From NCBI GenBank assembly GCA_900751695.1, contig CAADSS010000096.1:1-8824 (forward strand): a stretch of DNA of 8,824 nucleotides. The letters run 5' to 3'. The DNA comes from an uncultured Collinsella sp. (GTDB taxonomy: Bacteria; Actinomycetota; Coriobacteriia; Coriobacteriales; Coriobacteriaceae). This document shows positions 6,275-8,824 of the stretch, piece after piece. Each line of letters opens with the position of its first letter. The first letter of the stretch is position 1. The notes below the pieces were generated by a model. That model saw only the letters and a list, made by a program, of their open reading frames with translations. It was not told the DNA's origin and did no database searches. Position numbers and translations under genes: made by a program.

Positions 6275-6712
6275 GTGTTAAGCGTCTACTTTGGCGATAT
6301 GCCAGAAGCGATTTACAACACAGCGACATATTTCAAAAACTCTTACCGGTCTTCTTGGATTACGGATCCCTATGCAGTCTCGATAATTAAAGATGTCGAT
6401 CGATCGGTTGTTGTCTCCGAAAACGTCATCGAAAGCCCTGTGCTTGGATCCATCTCCCCACTCCAGCTTTCTGGTGGCGTGAAAACGCTGCTGCTTATGA
6501 GATTTGATCGTAAGCATATTTTTAACGCTTCTACCTGTGGTGACAACTGTGCCAAGTGGATTCTCGACATGGCGAAAGACCGCAAGCTCGTTGTGAATCT
6601 CTATCATGTGATGGACTTTGGCCGCGATGATTTTAAAATCAAAGTCGTGAACAGCGGCCGAATCGTTCATAACATGGCCGAATTGATTCACGAGTCGATT
6701 CCGTATCTGTAG
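6275..6712 (+). CDS. DUF4869-like small protein, first gene of a two-gene module
   Basis: This 145-residue protein resembles the DUF4869 family as I remember it, which is found mainly in gut Firmicutes and Coriobacteriia and has no known function. The signature stretches are YFGDMPEAIYNT (residues 5-16), SPVLGSISPLQLSGGVKT (54-71), FNASTCGDNCAKWIL with Cys88 and Cys92 (83-97), and LYHVMDF (109-115). No signal peptide or membrane segment is visible. I choose GTG 6275 because GGGAG at 6265-6269 sits 5 bases upstream and the resulting MLSVYFGDM matches the usual family start; an in-frame TTG at 6263 has no ribosome site. The stop overlaps the ribosome site of the next gene, so the two are almost certainly translated together. 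The DNA is clearly less GC-rich than rfbA and rfbB, which suggests it was acquired separately. The gene is certain; the family call is good; the function is unknown. Confidence 0.8.
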   Translation: MLSVYFGDMPEAIYNTATYFKNSYRSSWITDPYAVSIIKDVDRSVVVSENVIESPVLGSISPLQLSGGVKTLLLMRFDRKHIFNASTCGDNCAKWILDMAKDRKLVVNLYHVMDFGRDDFKIKVVNSGRIVHNMAELIHESIPYL

Positions 6713-6721
6713 GTGCTGCTT

Positions 6722-7696
6722 ATGAACGGTTCGCATCTTGTTAAGATTTCCCGCCGTAGGGGAACCAAGTACACATTTACCATCAAGCGGAACATCACTA
6801 TTGTGCGTGGCGATAGCGGCACGGGTAAGACGACGCTGTTTGACATGGTCGCAGACTACATGCGAACGGGCGAGCAGTCGGGCGTTTCCTTGCAATGCGA
6901 TTGTCCCTGTGTCGCCCTGACCGATTATGATTGGCGAAACCAGCTTTCGTTCGTTCATGACTCGATTGTATTTGTCGATGAGGGCTTAAAAGAGATCCAT
7001 TCTGATGAGTTTGCCCATCATGTGCTGTATTCCTCGAATTATTTCGTGCTGATCTCAAGGGCTGATTTCCCCAATCTTCCGTATAGCGTGGATGAGATTT
7101 ACAAGATTAAGACGAGCGGAAAATACCATTCTTTCGTCCCTGTTTATCAAGATCGCGGGAATCATCGTTATGCTATTTCCCGGTCGGCGCCAAAACAGGA
7201 CTTTTCTATCCTTCTATGCGAGGACAGTAAGTCTGGTTTCCAGTTCTTTGAACGGCATTTCGCTGACAGTGAGCTTACCTGCGCTTCGGCTATGACGAAC
7301 AGCGCGATTTTGGGCTGGTTGGATCAGCATTTCGACGATCGCGTGTTTGTTGTCGCGGACGGAGCGGCATTTGGGTGCTATGCGGACCGCGTCCTTAAGC
7401 TGCAAGACATTCACCGCGATACTGTTACGGTTTGTCTTCCCGAGTCATTCGAGTGGCTTCTGCTGAGCTCCGGCGTAATTTCAGGGTTAGATGTTAAGGC
7501 GGTTTTGGAAACCCCAGAAGCCTTTATAAACAGTGAGAAGTTTAAAAGCTGGGAGGACTTCTTCTATAAGTACTTACGCGATAAAACTGGGAATTCGGTC
7601 TTCCGTTACGACAAAGACTGCATTCCGGAGGCGTTTTGTAGGGGAAGTAATTCTGCGAAGGTTATGGCTCTTATCGCATGCCGAAATGTCCGATAG
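6722..7696 (+). CDS. P-loop NTPase with possible TOPRIM-like C-terminal region
   Basis: This 324-residue protein is of unknown function. Residues ~15-130 are a compact P-loop domain: strand YTFTIKRNITIV, Walker A GDSGTGKT (30-37), Walker B-like SIVFVDE with Asp86 and Glu87, and NYFVLISR near 106-113. There is no ABC signature or Q-loop, and the domain is much shorter than RecF/SMC/ABC ATPases. After DEIYKIKTSGKYHSFVPVY, residues ~160-320 start FSILLCEDSKSG (Glu167), continue with VFVVADGAAFG (Asp213) and then VCLPESFEWLLL (Glu241, Glu244). The order Glu, Asp, Glu after strands recalls OLD-type TOPRIM domains, but a second Asp of the DxD is missing, so this is tentative. ATG 6722 is chosen because AGGTG (6711-6715), overlapping the previous stop, is 6 bases upstream; a GTG at 6713 lacks a ribosome site. 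It is AT-richer than the rml genes. Coupling to the DUF4869 gene implies a shared task. Confidence 0.8.
   Translation: MNGSHLVKISRRRGTKYTFTIKRNITIVRGDSGTGKTTLFDMVADYMRTGEQSGVSLQCDCPCVALTDYDWRNQLSFVHDSIVFVDEGLKEIHSDEFAHHVLYSSNYFVLISRADFPNLPYSVDEIYKIKTSGKYHSFVPVYQDRGNHRYAISRSAPKQDFSILLCEDSKSGFQFFERHFADSELTCASAMTNSAILGWLDQHFDDRVFVVADGAAFGCYADRVLKLQDIHRDTVTVCLPESFEWLLLSSGVISGLDVKAVLETPEAFINSEKFKSWEDFFYKYLRDKTGNSVFRYDKDCIPEAFCRGSNSAKVMALIACRNVR
7614..7628 (+). repeat. 15-bp direct repeat, copy 1
   Basis: AAGACTGCATTCCGG occurs here, near the 3' end of the P-loop gene, and again exactly at 8790-8804. The copies are 1176 bases apart and lie on either side of rfbB. An exact 15-base repeat is not expected by chance in a window of this size (roughly 0.04 expected). 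It may be a trace of recombination or a short attachment-like site. Confidence 0.55.
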
Positions 7697-7771
7697 TTTT
7701 GTTGAATAGTGTCGCGGCGTCACTTCCTGCGGCATACTAAAGAAGCTGTACATGCTTCAGATTGGATTTTC
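7697..7771 (+). other. Gap before rfbB with a small dyad
   Basis: This 75-base gap separates the P-loop gene from rfbB. GAAGC (7742-7746) and GCTTC (7754-7758) form a 5-bp inverted repeat 13 bases before the rfbB ATG. No convincing -35/-10 pair or terminator stem is visible. rfbB may therefore be transcribed by readthrough, or from a promoter I cannot recognise. Confidence 0.35.
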
Positions 7772-8791
7772 ATGTCTGAGATCTTCGAACCCAAGAACAT
7801 CATCGTCACGGGCGGCTGCGGCTTCATCGGCAGCAACTTCGTGCACTACGTGGTGAAGAACCACCCGGGCGTCCACGTCACCGTCCTGGACAAGCTGACC
7901 TACGCCGGCAACCCCGAGAACATCGCCGGGCTGCCCTCGGACCGCGTCGAGCTCGTCGTCGGCGACATCTGCGACGCCGGGCTGCTCGATAGGCTGGTCC
8001 CGGGCCATGACGCGATCGTCCACTACGCCGCCGAGAGCCACAACGACAACTCCATCGCGGACCCCGAGCCCTTCCTGCGCACCAACGTGGAGGGCACCTT
8101 CCGCCTGCTGGAGGCCGTCCGCAAATACGGAATCCGCTACCACCACGTCTCCACCGACGAGGTCTACGGCGACCTGGCGCTCGACGACCCGGCGAAGTTC
8201 ACCGAGGAGACGCCGTACCACCCGTCCTCGCCGTACTCGAGCACCAAGGCCAGCTCCGACATGCTCGTGCGCGCATGGACCCGCACCTACGGGCTGCGCA
8301 CCACGATCTCCAACTGCTCCAACAACTACGGCCCCTACCAGCACGTGGAGAAGTTCATCCCGCGCCAGATCACGAACATCATCGACGGCGTCCGACCCAA
8401 GCTCTACGGCCGCGGCGAGAACGTGCGCGACTGGATCCACACCGAGGACCACTCCAGCGCCGTCTGGGACATCCTCACCAAGGGCCGCATGGGGGAGACC
8501 TACCTCATCGGCGCCGACGGCGAGAAGGACAACATCACCGTGCTGCGCATGATCCTCGAGGCCATGGGCCGCGACCCCGAGGACTTCGACTGGGTCGCCG
8601 ACCGCCCCGGCCACGACCGCCGCTACGCCATCGACAGCACGAAGCTCCAGCGCGAGCTCGGCTGGAGGCCGGCCCACACCGACTTCGCCGAGGGGCTCAA
8701 GCGGACCATCGACTGGTACGTCGCCAACGAGTCCTGGTGGCGCCCCGCCAAGGAGGCCACCGAGGCCCGCTACCGCGCACAGGGCCAGTAA
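7772..8791 (+). CDS. rfbB: dTDP-glucose 4,6-dehydratase
   Basis: RmlB/RfbB removes water from dTDP-glucose with NAD+ to give dTDP-4-keto-6-deoxyglucose, the second step of dTDP-L-rhamnose synthesis. The 339-residue protein is an extended short-chain dehydrogenase. It has the NAD-binding TGGCGFIG (glycines at 14, 15, 17 and 20), HYAAESHNDNS, the catalytic STDEVYG with Thr128, Asp129 and Glu130, and YSSTK with Tyr155 and Lys159, all intact. NYGPYQHVEKFIPRQ and RDWIHTEDHSSA are also typical. HYAAESHNDNS instead of the common HFAAESHVDRS fits an actinobacterial lineage. ATG 7772 gives the usual N-terminus (PKNIIVTGG); an in-frame GTG 63 bases upstream would add an unconserved extension. The ribosome site is weak (TTGGA). 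Third positions are almost all G or C, as in rfbA and unlike the two genes between them. Confidence 0.96.
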   Translation: MSEIFEPKNIIVTGGCGFIGSNFVHYVVKNHPGVHVTVLDKLTYAGNPENIAGLPSDRVELVVGDICDAGLLDRLVPGHDAIVHYAAESHNDNSIADPEPFLRTNVEGTFRLLEAVRKYGIRYHHVSTDEVYGDLALDDPAKFTEETPYHPSSPYSSTKASSDMLVRAWTRTYGLRTTISNCSNNYGPYQHVEKFIPRQITNIIDGVRPKLYGRGENVRDWIHTEDHSSAVWDILTKGRMGETYLIGADGEKDNITVLRMILEAMGRDPEDFDWVADRPGHDRRYAIDSTKLQRELGWRPAHTDFAEGLKRTIDWYVANESWWRPAKEATEARYRAQGQ

Positions 8792-8804
8792 GACTGCATT
8801 CCGG
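8790..8804 (+). repeat. 15-bp direct repeat, copy 2
   Basis: This is the second exact copy of AAGACTGCATTCCGG. It starts within the rfbB stop codon (TAA, 8789-8791) and runs into the following spacer. The flanking bases differ from those of copy 1 on both sides, so the match is exactly 15 bases. Confidence 0.55.
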
Positions 8805-8824
8805 CGAACCGCACCGCGGGGCGC

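Noticed and set aside
6278..6958. Antisense open frame of 226 codons across the DUF4869 and P-loop genes
   Set aside because: It overlaps two genes with clear family motifs and coupled ribosome sites; its own translation shows no domain.
6722..7696. P-loop protein as an ABC transporter ATPase for polysaccharide export
   Set aside because: It has Walker A and a Walker B-like motif but no LSGGQ signature, Q-loop or switch histidine, and the C-terminal half does not fit a transporter ATPase.
7757..8677. Long antisense open frame (306 codons) over rfbB
   Set aside because: Same cause as over rfbA: compositionally biased product and no ribosome site, while rfbB is an intact well-conserved gene.
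8792..8824. Start of a further rml gene after rfbB
   Set aside because: Only 33 bases remain, with no start codon and ribosome site that can be assessed.

Overview
The window looks like a surface-polysaccharide locus from a host-associated Coriobacteriia actinobacterium. Collinsella or a close relative is my best guess. Three things point there: two very GC-rich dTDP-rhamnose genes of actinobacterial style (RmlB carries HYAAESHNDNS), a secreted protein built of choline-binding-type WYY/TGW repeats of the kind abundant in this class, and an IS256-type transposase relic. The genus is inferred from family resemblance, not from a marker gene.

Layout. Bases 1-67 hold no gene but carry four regularly spaced TGCTYA hexamers. 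Bases 68-466 (minus) are the N-terminal quarter to third of an IS256/Mutator-family transposase, and its upstream leader and probable element end run to about 569. Bases 657-2504 (plus) encode a secreted cell-wall-binding protein with an Ig-like domain, about 14 wall-binding repeats and a C-terminal CHAP/NlpC-like cysteine-hydrolase domain. A strong 15-bp stem at 2559-2594 lies between this gene and the convergent 2652-5123 (minus), a large protein with two GT2 glycosyltransferase domains. A 156-bp divergent control region (5124-5279) separates it from rfbA/rmlA (5280-6179, plus). A terminator-like stem follows rfbA. Next come two AT-richer genes, a DUF4869-like protein (6275-6712) and a P-loop protein with a possible TOPRIM-like C-terminal part (6722-7696). 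rfbB/rmlB (7772-8791) closes the window.

How the parts fit. RfbA makes dTDP-glucose and RfbB converts it to the 4-keto-6-deoxy intermediate of dTDP-L-rhamnose. The tandem GT2 protein is a plausible user of this or another activated sugar in a surface glycan. The wall-binding hydrolase acts on the same envelope. rfbC and rfbD are not in the window.

The most intriguing part is the DUF4869/P-loop pair. It is tightly coupled, differs in composition from the rml genes on either side, and has no obvious sugar-metabolism role. It looks like an inserted two-gene accessory module, possibly a defence or regulatory system. An exact 15-base direct repeat (7614-7628 and 8790-8804) links the end of this module with the end of rfbB and may mark a recombination event.
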